The notes below the pieces were generated by a model. It was not told the DNA's origin. It saw only the letters and a list, made by a program, of their open reading frames with translations, and made no database searches. Shown one piece after another: positions 8,095 through 17,244 of a DNA stretch of 50,368 bases. A program made the position numbers and the translations under genes. Source of the DNA: Beijerinckiaceae bacterium (GTDB taxonomy: Bacteria > Pseudomonadota > Alphaproteobacteria > Rhizobiales > Beijerinckiaceae); the NCBI GenBank assembly GCA_947498445.1, contig CANMLK010000003.1:1-50368 (forward strand), given 5' to 3'. Within the stretch, counting starts at the first letter, position 1; each line of letters starts with the position of its first letter.

Positions 8095-8714
8095 TGGCGC
8101 GCGCAGCAAAACCGCCGCGCGCGTTTCAGCGCATGCTGTCTGGCCGCAGGCTTGATCTGCTCGACCCCTCCCCCCTCGATGTCGAGATTGAAGACATCGC
8201 GCACGGGCTTGCCCGCGTGGCGCGCTGGAATGGGCAGACGCGCGGGCCGCACATCTTTTCGGTTGCGCAGCACTCTGTGCTGGTTGAGCGCGTTGCGGCG
8301 TCCATTGATCCGGGCGCGCCGGCGCGCTGGCGGCTTGCCGCGTTGCTGCATGACGCGCCCGAATATGTGATCGGCGACATGATCTCGCCGTTCAAGGCGG
8401 TGATCGGCGAAAGCTACAAGAGCGTTGAACTGCGCATCCTGGCCGCCATTCATCTGCGCTTCGCCCTGCCCGCGAACATTCCCGCAGCGTTGCTGCGCAT
8501 TATCAAACAGGCCGACAGCGTCGCCGCCTTCATAGAGGCGACCCGCATTGCTGGTTTCACCGTGGCCGAGGCCGAGCAATTTTTCGGACGGCCCAAAATC
8601 GCCATGCGCAATATCGAACCGCTGATGACGCCGATGGATTCTGCCCATGCGGAAACGCTTTTTCTTGCGCGCTTCCGCGAGCTGGAAGACGACATGACCG
8701 AAGGCGGGAACTGA
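8094..8714 (+). CDS. HD-domain phosphohydrolase (YfbR-like)
   Basis: A 206-residue HD protein with FSVAQHSVLVERV, then AALLHDAPEYVIGDMISPFK, giving the His..HD metal set and the E-x-x-x-x-D of YfbR-like 5'-nucleotidases. It probably removes phosphate from nucleotides in the cytosol. The start ATG shares its A with the stop of tag (TGATG at 8092-8096). It is followed within two bases by a tyrosine phosphatase gene and then a NAD regulator. In related Hyphomicrobiales this order suggests a link to nucleotide or NAD turnover, but the substrate is not known. Confidence 0.82.
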   Translation: MARAAKPPRAFQRMLSGRRLDLLDPSPLDVEIEDIAHGLARVARWNGQTRGPHIFSVAQHSVLVERVAASIDPGAPARWRLAALLHDAPEYVIGDMISPFKAVIGESYKSVELRILAAIHLRFALPANIPAALLRIIKQADSVAAFIEATRIAGFTVAEAEQFFGRPKIAMRNIEPLMTPMDSAHAETLFLARFRELEDDMTEGGN

Positions 8715-8715
8715 T

Positions 8716-9246
8716 ATGCCGCGCATCCATGTCTGCTCGCTGACACAGATTGCAAACGCCGTGCGTGACACAGGCGCGCGCAGCATGGTGACGCTGATCA
8801 ACCCGCTCTATCCAGTTGCGCGGCCTGCCGAAATTGAGGCCGCGCGACATCTGCACATCAGCGTGTCCGATATCGTCGAGCCGCTCGACGGGCATGTGGC
8901 TCCCGGCATCGTACATGTGCAGCGCCTGCTCGACTTTGCGCGCGCATGGGATCGCGCGCATCCGCTGCTGATCCATTGCTATGCGGGCGTCAGCCGCTCA
9001 ACCGCTGCGGCCTATGTCGCCGCCTGCGCGTTGCGGCCGGATTTTTGCGAACGCGAAACGGCCCACACATTGCGCGCGCTGTCTCCAACAGCTACGCCCA
9101 ATGCGCGCATCATTGCGATTGCGGACAAACTGCTGCAGCGCAACGGGCGCATGGTCGCCGCCATCAACGACATCGGGCGCGGCGCCGATTGTTTTGAGGG
9201 CGTGCCCTTTGCGCTACAAGTTGGCCCACTGGATGTGGGCCCATGA
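8716..9246 (+). CDS. Tyrosine/dual-specificity phosphatase-like protein
   Basis: A 176-residue protein with the Cys-x5-Arg phosphatase loop HCYAGVSRS (Cys88, Arg94) after a hydrophobic strand. The general-acid Asp is probably in the VSDIVEP segment near residues 50-56. It is of the short protein tyrosine phosphatase superfamily found next to NAD regulators in Hyphomicrobiales. AAGGCGGGA precedes the start at 8716. The stop overlaps the next gene by ATGA at 9243-9246. The substrate, protein or small molecule, cannot be read from the sequence. Confidence 0.83.
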   Translation: MPRIHVCSLTQIANAVRDTGARSMVTLINPLYPVARPAEIEAARHLHISVSDIVEPLDGHVAPGIVHVQRLLDFARAWDRAHPLLIHCYAGVSRSTAAAYVAACALRPDFCERETAHTLRALSPTATPNARIIAIADKLLQRNGRMVAAINDIGRGADCFEGVPFALQVGPLDVGP

Positions 9247-10214
9247 GCGAACGCCCGCACGCGCAAGCGCCGCCGCCTGTCGAGGTCAATCTCACAGCGG
9301 CCATTGTCGCACTGGCGAAAGATGAACCGCTCATCATCGCCACGCAGGGGCGCGGCGCGCACGATACCGCGCTGCCTTCAGGAGCGTTCAATCCCCTCGC
9401 CCATCGCACGTTTGAAATCGGTCTGCGCGAATGGGTCGGCGAGCAGGCGGGCGCGCATCTGGGTTATGTCGAACAGCTCTACACGTTTGGCGATCGGGGA
9501 CGCAACGCACAGGCAGGCGACCGCGATCCCCATGTCGTGTCCGTCGGCTACCTTGCGCTCACACGCATTGGCGGGCCGGAGGAAGTTGCCCGCGCGCGCT
9601 TTCGCCACTGGTACGCCTTCTTCCCGTGGGAGGACTGGCGCGAGAGCAAGCCTTCGATCATCGACGAAAAGATCGTGCCCGCGCTGACGAAATGGGCGGC
9701 GCGCGACACTGTGAAGCCCAACGCCTATGGACTGACGCGGCCCGAGCGCGTACGGCTGCTATTTACAGATAGTTTCAACGACGAAAACGCGCTGGATCGC
9801 TACCAGCTTCTTTACGAGGCGGGCCTCGTGGAGGAGGCGAGGCGCGATGGACGCGCAAGCCCGCTCATCGGCGAGGCCGGGCCGCTGGGCGAGGCCATGC
9901 AGCACGATCATCGCCGCATCCTTGCGACCGCAATGGCGCGGCTGCGCAGCAAGATTAAATACCGTCCGGTGATCTTCGAATTGATGCCGCCAACATTCAC
10001 GCTCACCGCGCTGCAACGCGCGGCCGAGGCGATCAGTGGACGCAGACTGCACAAGCAGAATTTTCGCAGGTTCGTGGAGACGTCAGCAGTGGTGGAGCCC
10101 ACCGGCGAGTTTACGCACCGCACGGGCGGACGGCCAGCCGCGCTGTTTCGATTTAGACGCGAAGTGCTGCAGGAGAGGCCTGCGGCGGGATTGAGGGTTG
10201 GCGTGAGGGGTTAG
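9243..10214 (+). CDS. NrtR-like NAD regulator (degenerate Nudix plus winged helix)
   Basis: A 323-residue two-part protein. The N-terminal half has a Nudix-like segment (LPSGAFNPLAHRTFEIGLREWVGEQAG) in which one of the two key glutamates of REUxEExGU is replaced by Gly, so hydrolysis is unlikely. The C-terminal half has FELMPPTFTLTALQRAAEAISGRRLHKQNFRR, the winged-helix signature of NrtR repressors, ending in FTHRTGGRPAALFRF. NrtR proteins sense ADP-ribose or related NAD metabolites and control NAD synthesis genes. No nad gene is in the window, so the targets are elsewhere or are this operon. It is last in the coupled run of four genes. Confidence 0.78.
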   Translation: MSERPHAQAPPPVEVNLTAAIVALAKDEPLIIATQGRGAHDTALPSGAFNPLAHRTFEIGLREWVGEQAGAHLGYVEQLYTFGDRGRNAQAGDRDPHVVSVGYLALTRIGGPEEVARARFRHWYAFFPWEDWRESKPSIIDEKIVPALTKWAARDTVKPNAYGLTRPERVRLLFTDSFNDENALDRYQLLYEAGLVEEARRDGRASPLIGEAGPLGEAMQHDHRRILATAMARLRSKIKYRPVIFELMPPTFTLTALQRAAEAISGRRLHKQNFRRFVETSAVVEPTGEFTHRTGGRPAALFRFRREVLQERPAAGLRVGVRG

Positions 10215-10241
10215 CATGATAGATTTACGCCTTGATTGATT

Positions 10242-10267
10242 TATATCTAAGAACCTATTTAGATATA
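10242..10267. promoter_or_regulatory. AT-rich palindrome upstream of cytochrome c gene
   Basis: TATATCTAA (10242-10250) and TTAGATATA (10259-10267) are perfect 9-bp inverted arms with an 8-base spacer. They lie 40 bases before the cytochrome start in a locally AT-rich stretch. It may be an operator, or part of a transcript end for the NAD-regulator operon. Confidence 0.4.
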
Positions 10268-10306
10268 AAGAATCAGGGAGGACGCCAACAGGGCGTTAAA
10301 AAAACG

Positions 10307-10594
10307 ATGCGGCTTCATGTGTTCTTGATTGCCTTGGCGACCGTAACTACGCCCCTTCACGGGGCGAACGCATCGGGCGAAGATCTTTATGCGGAGCATT
10401 GCGCAGCCTGTCATGGAGAACGCCTCGTTTCTGCCGGGGCTGTTCCCGACCTTAGATCGTATGGCGCGGATGAAAGAAAAAAATTCGACCAGATGATAAT
10501 CGAGGGAAAAGGACAAATGCCTTCCTGGGATGGCGTATTGTCAGAATCGGAACAAAACGACATCTGGAGTTATATTCGCTCGCGCGCTCAATAA
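10307..10594 (+). CDS. Small periplasmic c-type cytochrome
   Basis: A 95-residue exported cytochrome c. The signal peptide (MRLHVFLIAL...GANA) is followed by the heme motif CAACH (Cys32, Cys35, His36) and a likely axial Met in GKGQMPSW. The end has the usual SESEQNDIWSYI helix. The ATG at 10307 gives a proper signal peptide; the ribosome site is not obvious. It lies convergent to the PQQ dehydrogenase and shares its terminator, so it is a good candidate for the electron acceptor of that enzyme. Local base composition is more AT-rich than the surroundings, as for the dehydrogenase. Confidence 0.87.
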   Translation: MRLHVFLIALATVTTPLHGANASGEDLYAEHCAACHGERLVSAGAVPDLRSYGADERKKFDQMIIEGKGQMPSWDGVLSESEQNDIWSYIRSRAQ

Positions 10595-10595
10595 A

Positions 10596-10623
10596 AAAGG
10601 TCGGAGTAAATACCCCGACCTTT
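10596..10623. terminator. Bidirectional intrinsic terminator
   Basis: AAAGGTCGG (10596-10604) pairs perfectly with CCGACCTTT (10615-10623), with an A run on the left and T-rich sequence on the right. It lies two bases after the cytochrome stop and 29 bases beyond the end of the convergent PQQ dehydrogenase gene, so it can end both transcripts. Confidence 0.85.
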
Positions 10624-10652
10624 CTTCTCGATGGCTTGTTAATCCGCCTTAC

Positions 10653-12407
10653 TTACGGAAGCGCGAATACGTAGGCTGCGTTATGGCCCCTTACCGCCTT
10701 CGGGAAGTGACTTTGTGTCAACCCAATTGGGCCGGCGGTTACAGACTGGCCATCGCCTGTAAAGACCATGACATATTGTTTCCCGTTCACGGCATAGGTT
10801 ATCGTGCTGTTCATAACCATGCCGCCGACGAGCGTCTCCCATACAATCTCGCCCGAATCCGCGTCGAAGGCGCGCAAGCGACGATTTTGATCACCCCAGA
10901 AGAACAAGTTTCCGGCCGTCAGGAGTGCTGATCCTGCACTCGGCGCGGCCTGGGAGTAGATGATTTTCATCTCCCCGGTGGTCACGTCGATCTTGGCGAT
11001 GTTCATGTACTTGTTCGGATCTATACCGGGTCGCATGACGCCGCGGCGTGGACCCCAGCCTGACTTCGCCTTTTCATTCGCCGTCATCGTCAGGCACTGA
11101 TCCTGAAAGGGAACATAGAGCGAGTTGTTGCCTGGATTGTAAGCGATAGACCACAAGCTCCGAACATTGTGGAAGCACGTGAGTATCGCGTCTCCGTCCT
11201 TCTTCATGAGGTTGGCGTTGTTGATCCGGGTCGCTCCAGTCTTGGTGTCGATGCTGCTTATGTTGAACTGGGGAACGTCGAATGGGAAGGGATGGCCCCA
11301 AAGGAATTGGCCGTTGTCAGCGTCGACAACAAACATTCCGCCACCCTCAGCCACCGTGATCACAACATCCCGTTCCTGACCACGCGGAAGACTGTCGCTG
11401 ATCCACTTCACATGCTTGGGATCAGGATTGAGCCTGACGCGCGCCAGAATGCGCTCCTGATTGTGGTCAGCGTCCCAATCGTCACCCGGAAGCTGCTGAT
11501 AGTGCCACTTCAACTTGCCGGTGGCGACATCGAGCGCGATCGTCGAATTGCTATAGAGGTCAACGGGAGCAGTAAACGGCATTGCATCGTGCGCGCCATG
11601 TCGCCTGAGACGAGTGTACGGTTCGGGATTCGCCACGCCCCAGTAGGTCGTCTTCCGTCGCGGGTCGTAGGAGCCCGGCAATCCCCAGGGGCTGGCCAGA
11701 CGCTGTTGAGTCTCGAGGCGACCCCAGGAATCGCCGCCGGGCTCACCCTGGCCCGCGGCGGTATTGAAGCGCCACAGTTCTTTACCTGTCTTTGCGTCAT
11801 GGGCCGCAAGGAAACATTGATCTCGCGTTCCCTGGATGCAGGTACGGTTTGTCAGGACCTTCCCGTCAGCAATAAGAATGCCGCCGGCGGCCTGCCCGCC
11901 ATTGTCGACCTTGGTTGCCCAGCGCTCTTTTCCGGTCTTCGCGTCAATGGCGACCAGAAAGCCATCGGGAGCGCCGAAGTAAATCATGTCATCGAAAATG
12001 CCGAGGCTCTTGTTTCTGCCCGCCTGCGCTCTCACCTCCTTTGGATATTCCCGAGCGTATTCCCAGATCAAATCGCCGGTCGTCGCATCAACGGCCTGTA
12101 CCGTAGCGCCCGGCGCGTAAAGATACATAACGCCCATATAAACAATCGGCACAGATTCCTGCGTGCCTACAGGAAAGCCACGCGCCCACGCCATCCGCAA
12201 TTGCTTGACGTTCGACTTATCGATCTGCTTGAGAGGACTGAAGCGGTTCTGATCCATCGTGCGATTGAGATGAAGCCAGTCCGCAGGATCCGGGTTGACC
12301 AGCATCTCCTCGGTTACCGGTTTGAAACTAGAGACCTGCGCATTGGCAGTCGCTGTCAGAACGCACGCAGCCGCAATCAGGGCGGCGCAGGAAACACCTG
12401 CTCTCAT
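10653..12407 (-). CDS. PQQ-dependent dehydrogenase (quinoprotein, alcohol dehydrogenase type)
   Basis: A 584-residue periplasmic quinoprotein. After a signal peptide (ending TATANAQ) it shows repeated beta-propeller blades with W-docking motifs such as AVDATTGDLIWEY, AIDAKTGKERW, AHDAKTGKELWRF, ALDVATGKLKWHY and AFDADSGEIVW. The active-site segment GDDWDADHNQE (residues 308-318) places Asp312 at the catalytic position and Asp314 at the +2 position that marks lanthanide-binding XoxF-type enzymes. The vicinal Cys-Cys of methanol dehydrogenases is absent; a Cys190/Cys198 pair occurs instead where the metal-binding Glu segment is expected, so this is a divergent subfamily. The start at 12407 follows GGAGGAG. 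The substrate, an alcohol or aldehyde, is unknown. Confidence 0.85.
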   Translation of the reverse strand: MRAGVSCAALIAAACVLTATANAQVSSFKPVTEEMLVNPDPADWLHLNRTMDQNRFSPLKQIDKSNVKQLRMAWARGFPVGTQESVPIVYMGVMYLYAPGATVQAVDATTGDLIWEYAREYPKEVRAQAGRNKSLGIFDDMIYFGAPDGFLVAIDAKTGKERWATKVDNGGQAAGGILIADGKVLTNRTCIQGTRDQCFLAAHDAKTGKELWRFNTAAGQGEPGGDSWGRLETQQRLASPWGLPGSYDPRRKTTYWGVANPEPYTRLRRHGAHDAMPFTAPVDLYSNSTIALDVATGKLKWHYQQLPGDDWDADHNQERILARVRLNPDPKHVKWISDSLPRGQERDVVITVAEGGGMFVVDADNGQFLWGHPFPFDVPQFNISSIDTKTGATRINNANLMKKDGDAILTCFHNVRSLWSIAYNPGNNSLYVPFQDQCLTMTANEKAKSGWGPRRGVMRPGIDPNKYMNIAKIDVTTGEMKIIYSQAAPSAGSALLTAGNLFFWGDQNRRLRAFDADSGEIVWETLVGGMVMNSTITYAVNGKQYVMVFTGDGQSVTAGPIGLTQSHFPKAVRGHNAAYVFALP

Positions 12408-12694
12408 GACCGTCTCCTCCAAGCTTATATTGCTGATCTAAACGTCAGCTCGGGAATTCAATCAGAGGTAACTAAGGTGGGCAAGGCATATTCGCCGCAA
12501 TTGGGCGGCAGTCGTAGCTTTCAACATTTCGGTGTATAGTTATGTAAATAACAACAGTATTTCTACTATGGAAATATCACGGTATCTGACAGGCTGATCG
12601 GTGGTGGGCAAAGTCAAAAGCCGCATAACGCGCCGGGAGAGCCGCTGGTCCTTATGTTATCGAAGATAAAAGGCTGGCGCGGAGACCGCCGCGA
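12408..12694. other. AT-rich gene-free stretch upstream of the PQQ dehydrogenase
   Basis: This 287-base gap separates the end of the fur/mur gene from the start of the dehydrogenase, both on the reverse strand. I see no coding region or RNA. It is AT-rich from about 12510 to 12590, in contrast to its neighbours, and presumably carries the dehydrogenase promoter. Confidence 0.5.
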
Positions 12695-13126
12695 TCAGCT
12701 CTCCCCCTCATCCAGCGGCTCTACATAAATCACCAATCGATGGTCGTGGATCTTGTAGCCGTGGCGGCGGGCGATCACTGCTTGCAGCTCTTCGATTTCG
12801 GGCGCGTGGAATTCGATCACCTCGCCGGTTCGCACGTTCACGAAATGATCGTGATGTTCATCGCCCGGCTGTTCATAGCGGGCGCGGCCGGCGCTGAAGG
12901 CGTGGCGCTCGACGATGCCCAATTGCTCGAACAGGCGCACCGTGCGGTAGACTGTGGCCAGCGAAATGCCGGGGTCGATCTGTTGCGCGCGGCGGTGCAG
13001 CTCCTCGACATCGGGGTGATCGGTGGCCGAGCCGAGCACGCGGGAGAGCACGCGGCGGGGCGCTGTCATGCGCACACCGGTGCGCGAGAGCTTGTCTTCA
13101 AGAGTAAATGTCTTGGCGTCCGTCAT
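12695..13126 (-). CDS. Fur/Mur-family metalloregulator
   Basis: A 143-residue regulator of the Fur family, which represses metal-uptake genes when loaded with Fe(II) or Mn(II). The DNA-binding half has GVRMTAPRRVLSRVL and the recognition helix region ISLATVYRTVRLFEQLGIV. The metal site is seen in HHDHF followed by GEVIEFHAPEIE. The Cys pairs of classical Fur are missing (NVRTGEV in place of CxxCG), as in alphaproteobacterial Fur/Mur proteins that mostly sense manganese. The run of three adjacent His that typifies Irr is not present. I used the start at 13126 (MTDAKTF); an upstream frame to 13156 lacks a ribosome site. Confidence 0.88.
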   Translation of the reverse strand: MTDAKTFTLEDKLSRTGVRMTAPRRVLSRVLGSATDHPDVEELHRRAQQIDPGISLATVYRTVRLFEQLGIVERHAFSAGRARYEQPGDEHHDHFVNVRTGEVIEFHAPEIEELQAVIARRHGYKIHDHRLVIYVEPLDEGES

Positions 13127-13192
13127 GTGGGGTCCCGCCTTTGCTGGTTGGCCCATCTAGACACAACCTGCGCCCGCGTCGATTGAAGCAGG

Positions 13193-14311
13193 TCAATGTT
13201 GAGTTGCGATTTCTGGCGGGGTCAGCTCAAGCCCCAGCGCCAGCGCGACGGGGGCGCAGGTGATTTTCCCGGCGTGGACATTAATCCCCGCCCGCAGATG
13301 CGGATCGGCCCGCATCGCCTCTCGCCAGCCCTTGTCAGCCAGCGCCAGCACAAAGGGCAGGGTGGCGTTGTTGAGCGCGAATGTGGAGGTGCGCGGCACG
13401 GCGCCCGGCATGTTGGTGACGCAATAATGCAGCACGCCTTCATCAATGTAGGTTGGTTGCGCATGGGTGGTGGGCCGCGAGGTTTCGCAGCAGCCGCCCT
13501 GATCGATGCAGACATCGACGATCACCGCGCCCTGTTTCATAGAGCGCACCATCTCGCGCGAAACAAGTTTGGGCGCCTGCGCTCCGGGCACAAGCACCGT
13601 GCCGATCAGCACGTCGGCGCGGCGCACCACGGCTTCAATGGCCGAGCGGGTGGAAAAAATCGTGCGCACGCTGGTGCCGAAGCGAAAATCGAGCCTGCGT
13701 AACGCCTCCGGGTTGCGGTCCACCACGGTCACGTTGGCGCCCATGCCGATGGCGATGGTGGCGGCATGCGCGCCCGCTACGCCCCCGCCCAGCACCACGA
13801 CCTCGCCGGGGGGAACGCCTGGCACGCCGCCCAGCAGCACGCCGCGCCCGCCCGCCCATTTCTGCAGATAATTGGCGCCAATTTGCGTCGCCAGCCGCCC
13901 CGCAACCTCCGACATGGGGGTGAGCAGCGGCAGCCCGCCGGTGGGCGACGTCACCGTTTCATAGGCGATGCAGGTGGCGCCCGAGGCCATGAGATCGCGC
14001 GCCTGCTGAAGATCTGGCGCCAGATGCAGGTAGGTGAACAACACCTGCCCCGGGCGCAGCACGGCGCGCTCGGCAGGCTGGGGCTCCTTCACCTTCACGA
14101 TCATCTCTGCGGTTTCAAACACTTGGGCGGCTGAGGCGACGATATGCGCGCCAGCAGCTTCGTATTCGGAATCGGCAAGGCCACTGCCAGCGCCTGCGCC
14201 CGTCTCCACGATCACCTCATGACCGTGGGTGACAAGCTCCAGCACGGAGGACGGCGTGAGGCCGACGCGAAATTCGCTTTCCTTGATTTCCTTCGGCACG
14301 CCGACGCGCAT
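13193..14311 (-). CDS. ald: Alanine dehydrogenase
   Basis: Interconverts L-alanine and pyruvate plus ammonia with NAD(H). The 372-residue protein begins [20 protein letters not shown], the family hallmark with the substrate-binding Arg. It continues with KVKEPQPAE (catalytic Lys) and YLHLAPD (catalytic His). The NAD-binding Rossmann motif is [13 protein letters not shown], then the [12 protein letters not shown] acidic strand end. The end matches the family ([21 protein letters not shown]). GGGAGAG precedes the start at 14311. It is read in the same direction as the fur/mur gene with a 66-base gap; co-transcription is possible. Confidence 0.94.
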   Translation of the reverse strand: MRVGVPKEIKESEFRVGLTPSSVLELVTHGHEVIVETGAGAGSGLADSEYEAAGAHIVASAAQVFETAEMIVKVKEPQPAERAVLRPGQVLFTYLHLAPDLQQARDLMASGATCIAYETVTSPTGGLPLLTPMSEVAGRLATQIGANYLQKWAGGRGVLLGGVPGVPPGEVVVLGGGVAGAHAATIAIGMGANVTVVDRNPEALRRLDFRFGTSVRTIFSTRSAIEAVVRRADVLIGTVLVPGAQAPKLVSREMVRSMKQGAVIVDVCIDQGGCCETSRPTTHAQPTYIDEGVLHYCVTNMPGAVPRTSTFALNNATLPFVLALADKGWREAMRADPHLRAGINVHAGKITCAPVALALGLELTPPEIATQH

Positions 14312-14439
14312 GAGACTCTCCCTTGTTCCCCCCAATGTGGGCTCTTGGAGGGAGCGCGCCAAGGTCGCCGTTGGGATTGCAGGCGACGAACGCGTGTAAC
14401 CGGGTTACATTGGGCGCGACCACATCCGGCGGGGGCGCC

Positions 14440-17208
14440 ATGGAAATGCTTTTAGTTTTGCTGGGCCTCATCGCGCTAGGCGCGCTCGTGCTCGGCCCCC
14501 TCGCCTTCTTCATTGCGCTTCGCGCGCGAGACCGGGCGGCCAACGCCGAAACGCGCATCGCTTTCATGGAAGCCCGCATCGCGGTGCTGGAGGCTCGGTC
14601 ACCCAACGCGCCGCCGCTGGAGGCCGAGGCCCCCGCGCCGGAAGTTGCGCCGCAACCTTTGGCCGAACCTGTGATGGAGGCGGCGCGCGAAACGCAGAGC
14701 GACAATTCCTTCGAAGCAGCGCCCGCATTGCCTGAGCCCCCTCCTGCGCCGCGCCGCAGTTGGGAGGAGGCGCTCGGCGCGCGCTGGTCGGTGATTGTTG
14801 GCGGCGTTGCGCTGGCGCTCGGCGCGCTGTTGCTCGTGCGTTACTCCATCGAGCAGGGCTTCTTTGGGCCCGGCATGCGTGTTGCGATGGGCGTCGCGCT
14901 GGCTGTCGCGCTTATCGGCGCGGGCGAGTTCATGCGGCGGCGCGAGCGTGCGGCAGGCGCTTCAGCTCCCGAATCAGGGCGGCCCGATATTCCCGCGATT
15001 CTCACGGCCGCAGGCACCGTCGCCGCGTTCGGGGCGATTTACGCCGCCCATGCGCTGTATGGGTTCATTGGTCCCGCAACCGCTTTCGTCTTGCTGGCCG
15101 TCACTGGCGTGGCGTGCATGTTCGCGTCCGGGTTGCATGGGCCTGCGCTCGCCGCGCTCGGTCTTGTGGGCGCGCTTGGGGCCCCGCTGCTTGTCAGCTC
15201 GGGTAATCCCAACCCCTGGCCCGTCGCCGGGCTCGCCGCTGTGGTCGCCGCATGCGCCTATTGGCTGGCGCTCATGCGACGTTGGCTGTGGCTGGCGGTG
15301 TCGGCAGCGTTCGGCGGCGGCCTGTGGAGCCTCGCCTTTCTTGATGGAATCGCCAACTCGCCGGATGTATTTTTCGCAGGCGCGCTGACGCACCTCATTC
15401 TGCAAACCGCGCTGGCGGCGGGCGCGTTCGCCTGGTCACTGCTTCATATGCTGGAAGAGGACGCCCGGCCTGAGGCAAACTCGAGCTATGCGAGCGCCGG
15501 ATTTGCGGCGCTGGGCGTCGCCACGCTCATCGCGGCGCTGGATGGCAATTTCTATGGATCGCTCTGGCTGATTGGCGCGCTGGCGGCGTTCGCGATTCCG
15601 GCAGCCACGGGCTTCATGATAGCGCCTGCTGCAGCCGCGCTCGCCATTGCTGGCGCATTTGCCGTTCTCGTCCTGCGCATATGGCCCGACCCCGCCTATG
15701 TTGCAGAAAGCCAGCATTGGTCGCCGTCGTTTGCTTACGATCATTGGCCGCGAGCGATTGATCCGAACTTCTTCGCAATGTTTGGCGCGGTTTCGGCGAT
15801 TGCTGTCGCGAGTGCCGGGGCATGGCGCATTTCGATCGCGCGCGCGCTGCCATTTTCGACGCTGGCGCTGTATGCGGGCGCCGCTGCGCTGACGCCGCTG
15901 GCTATTTTGTCGATTGCGTTCGTGCGGCTGACGGACCGCTCACCCAGCGTGATGTTTGCGATCATCGGCGCCGTGCTGGCGCTGGCGTTTGCGCTGGCCG
16001 CGGCGCTGTTCCGCAATGCTGAAGCGAATGATGATGAAGATGCACGCATGCCGAACGCGCGCTTTGGCGCTGGCGTTTTTGCATCCGCCGCTATCAGCGC
16101 GCTGGCGCTGGCGTTCGTGTTCTTTATGCAGGGCGCGACGCTCACTGTCGCTCTGGCGCTTGCGGCGTTGGGCGCCGCCTATGTCAGCGCGCAATTGCGC
16201 ATAAGCGCGCTGCGCTGGTGCGTGGCGGGGCTTGGCGTCGTGGTCGCAGCGCGCCTTGCGCTGGAGCCGCGCCTGCTGGCGGACGCGGGCCCGTGGCCGG
16301 TTCTGAACTGGCTGCTGTTTGCGTATGGAATTCCCGCGCTCGCCTTTGGCGCTGCGGCGTGGATCATGCGGCGCACCGAGGGCGAAGATACGCCAGTGCG
16401 CGTGGCGCAATCGCTGTGCATCCTGTTCAGCGCCTTTCTGGTGTTCTTTGAAATTCGCCACTTCATCAACGATGGCGACGCCTTCGCGCGCCGCACCGGC
16501 CTTGTTGAACAGGGGCTGTTCGCCGTCTCAGCCCTGACCTTCGCCATCGTGCTGACACGGCTGGACGCGCAGCGCGCTTCCATCGTGTTCCGCTGGGCCT
16601 CGCTGATTGCAGGCGCGTTGTCGTTTGCGGCCATCGCGATCGGGCTGGGGTTTGCGGGCAATCCGCTGTTCTCATTCAGAGGCGTTGAAGGCGGGCGCTT
16701 CATCAACGGGCTGCTGATCGGCTACGCGTTGCCCGCCGTTCTCGCGTTGATCCTTGCGCGGGTCAGCGAGGGCGTGCGGCCGTACTGGTACGGACTGATG
16801 GCGAAAGCCAGCGCCATTGCACTCACTTTTGGTTATGTCACGCTGCAGACGCGCCGCCTGTTCCACAATGAGTGGATTGGTATTATGCGCATCACCAGCG
16901 AGGGGGAATGGTACGCCTATTCCGCCGTGTGGCTGGCGCTGGGTATCGCACTACTGACGTGGGGAATCGTGCGCGGATCGAAGGAGGCGCGCATCGGCTC
17001 GGCGATCTTCGTCAGCGCCAGCGTGCTGAAGGTTTTCCTGTTCGATCTCGCCGGGCTTGAGGGCGCCCTGCGGGCGCTGTCGTTCATCGGGCTGGGCGCG
17101 ACGCTCATCGCCATCGGGCTCGTGTACCAGAAACTCGTGTTCGCCCGCCCCGCCCCGGCGCAGACGCCGCGGGACAACAGCCCGGGGGGCGTCACGCCTG
17201 CCGCCTGA
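14440..17208 (+). CDS. DUF2339-family polytopic membrane protein
   Basis: A 922-residue inner-membrane protein with many hydrophobic helices. The N-terminus has one membrane segment, a short coiled-coil-like stretch (RAANAETRIAFMEARIAVLEAR), an acidic Pro/Ala-rich linker, then SWEEALGARWSVIVGGVALALGALLLVRY, the conserved opening of DUF2339 proteins. The remainder is about 20 or more alternating hydrophobic segments. The C-terminus GSAIFVSASVLKVFLFDLAGLEGALRALSFIGLG is also typical. Function is not established for the family. The start at 14440 gives MEMLLVLLGL; the gene is divergent from ald over 128 bases and stands 36 bases before xseB. Confidence 0.85.
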   Translation: MEMLLVLLGLIALGALVLGPLAFFIALRARDRAANAETRIAFMEARIAVLEARSPNAPPLEAEAPAPEVAPQPLAEPVMEAARETQSDNSFEAAPALPEPPPAPRRSWEEALGARWSVIVGGVALALGALLLVRYSIEQGFFGPGMRVAMGVALAVALIGAGEFMRRRERAAGASAPESGRPDIPAILTAAGTVAAFGAIYAAHALYGFIGPATAFVLLAVTGVACMFASGLHGPALAALGLVGALGAPLLVSSGNPNPWPVAGLAAVVAACAYWLALMRRWLWLAVSAAFGGGLWSLAFLDGIANSPDVFFAGALTHLILQTALAAGAFAWSLLHMLEEDARPEANSSYASAGFAALGVATLIAALDGNFYGSLWLIGALAAFAIPAATGFMIAPAAAALAIAGAFAVLVLRIWPDPAYVAESQHWSPSFAYDHWPRAIDPNFFAMFGAVSAIAVASAGAWRISIARALPFSTLALYAGAAALTPLAILSIAFVRLTDRSPSVMFAIIGAVLALAFALAAALFRNAEANDDEDARMPNARFGAGVFASAAISALALAFVFFMQGATLTVALALAALGAAYVSAQLRISALRWCVAGLGVVVAARLALEPRLLADAGPWPVLNWLLFAYGIPALAFGAAAWIMRRTEGEDTPVRVAQSLCILFSAFLVFFEIRHFINDGDAFARRTGLVEQGLFAVSALTFAIVLTRLDAQRASIVFRWASLIAGALSFAAIAIGLGFAGNPLFSFRGVEGGRFINGLLIGYALPAVLALILARVSEGVRPYWYGLMAKASAIALTFGYVTLQTRRLFHNEWIGIMRITSEGEWYAYSAVWLALGIALLTWGIVRGSKEARIGSAIFVSASVLKVFLFDLAGLEGALRALSFIGLGATLIAIGLVYQKLVFARPAPAQTPRDNSPGGVTPAA

Positions 17209-17244
17209 CATGCTATAATTGGTCAAGAAACTGGAGAATCGACC

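Noticed and set aside
11169-12539. 456-codon forward open frame
   Set aside because: It is antisense to the clear PQQ dehydrogenase, and its translation shows no family features.
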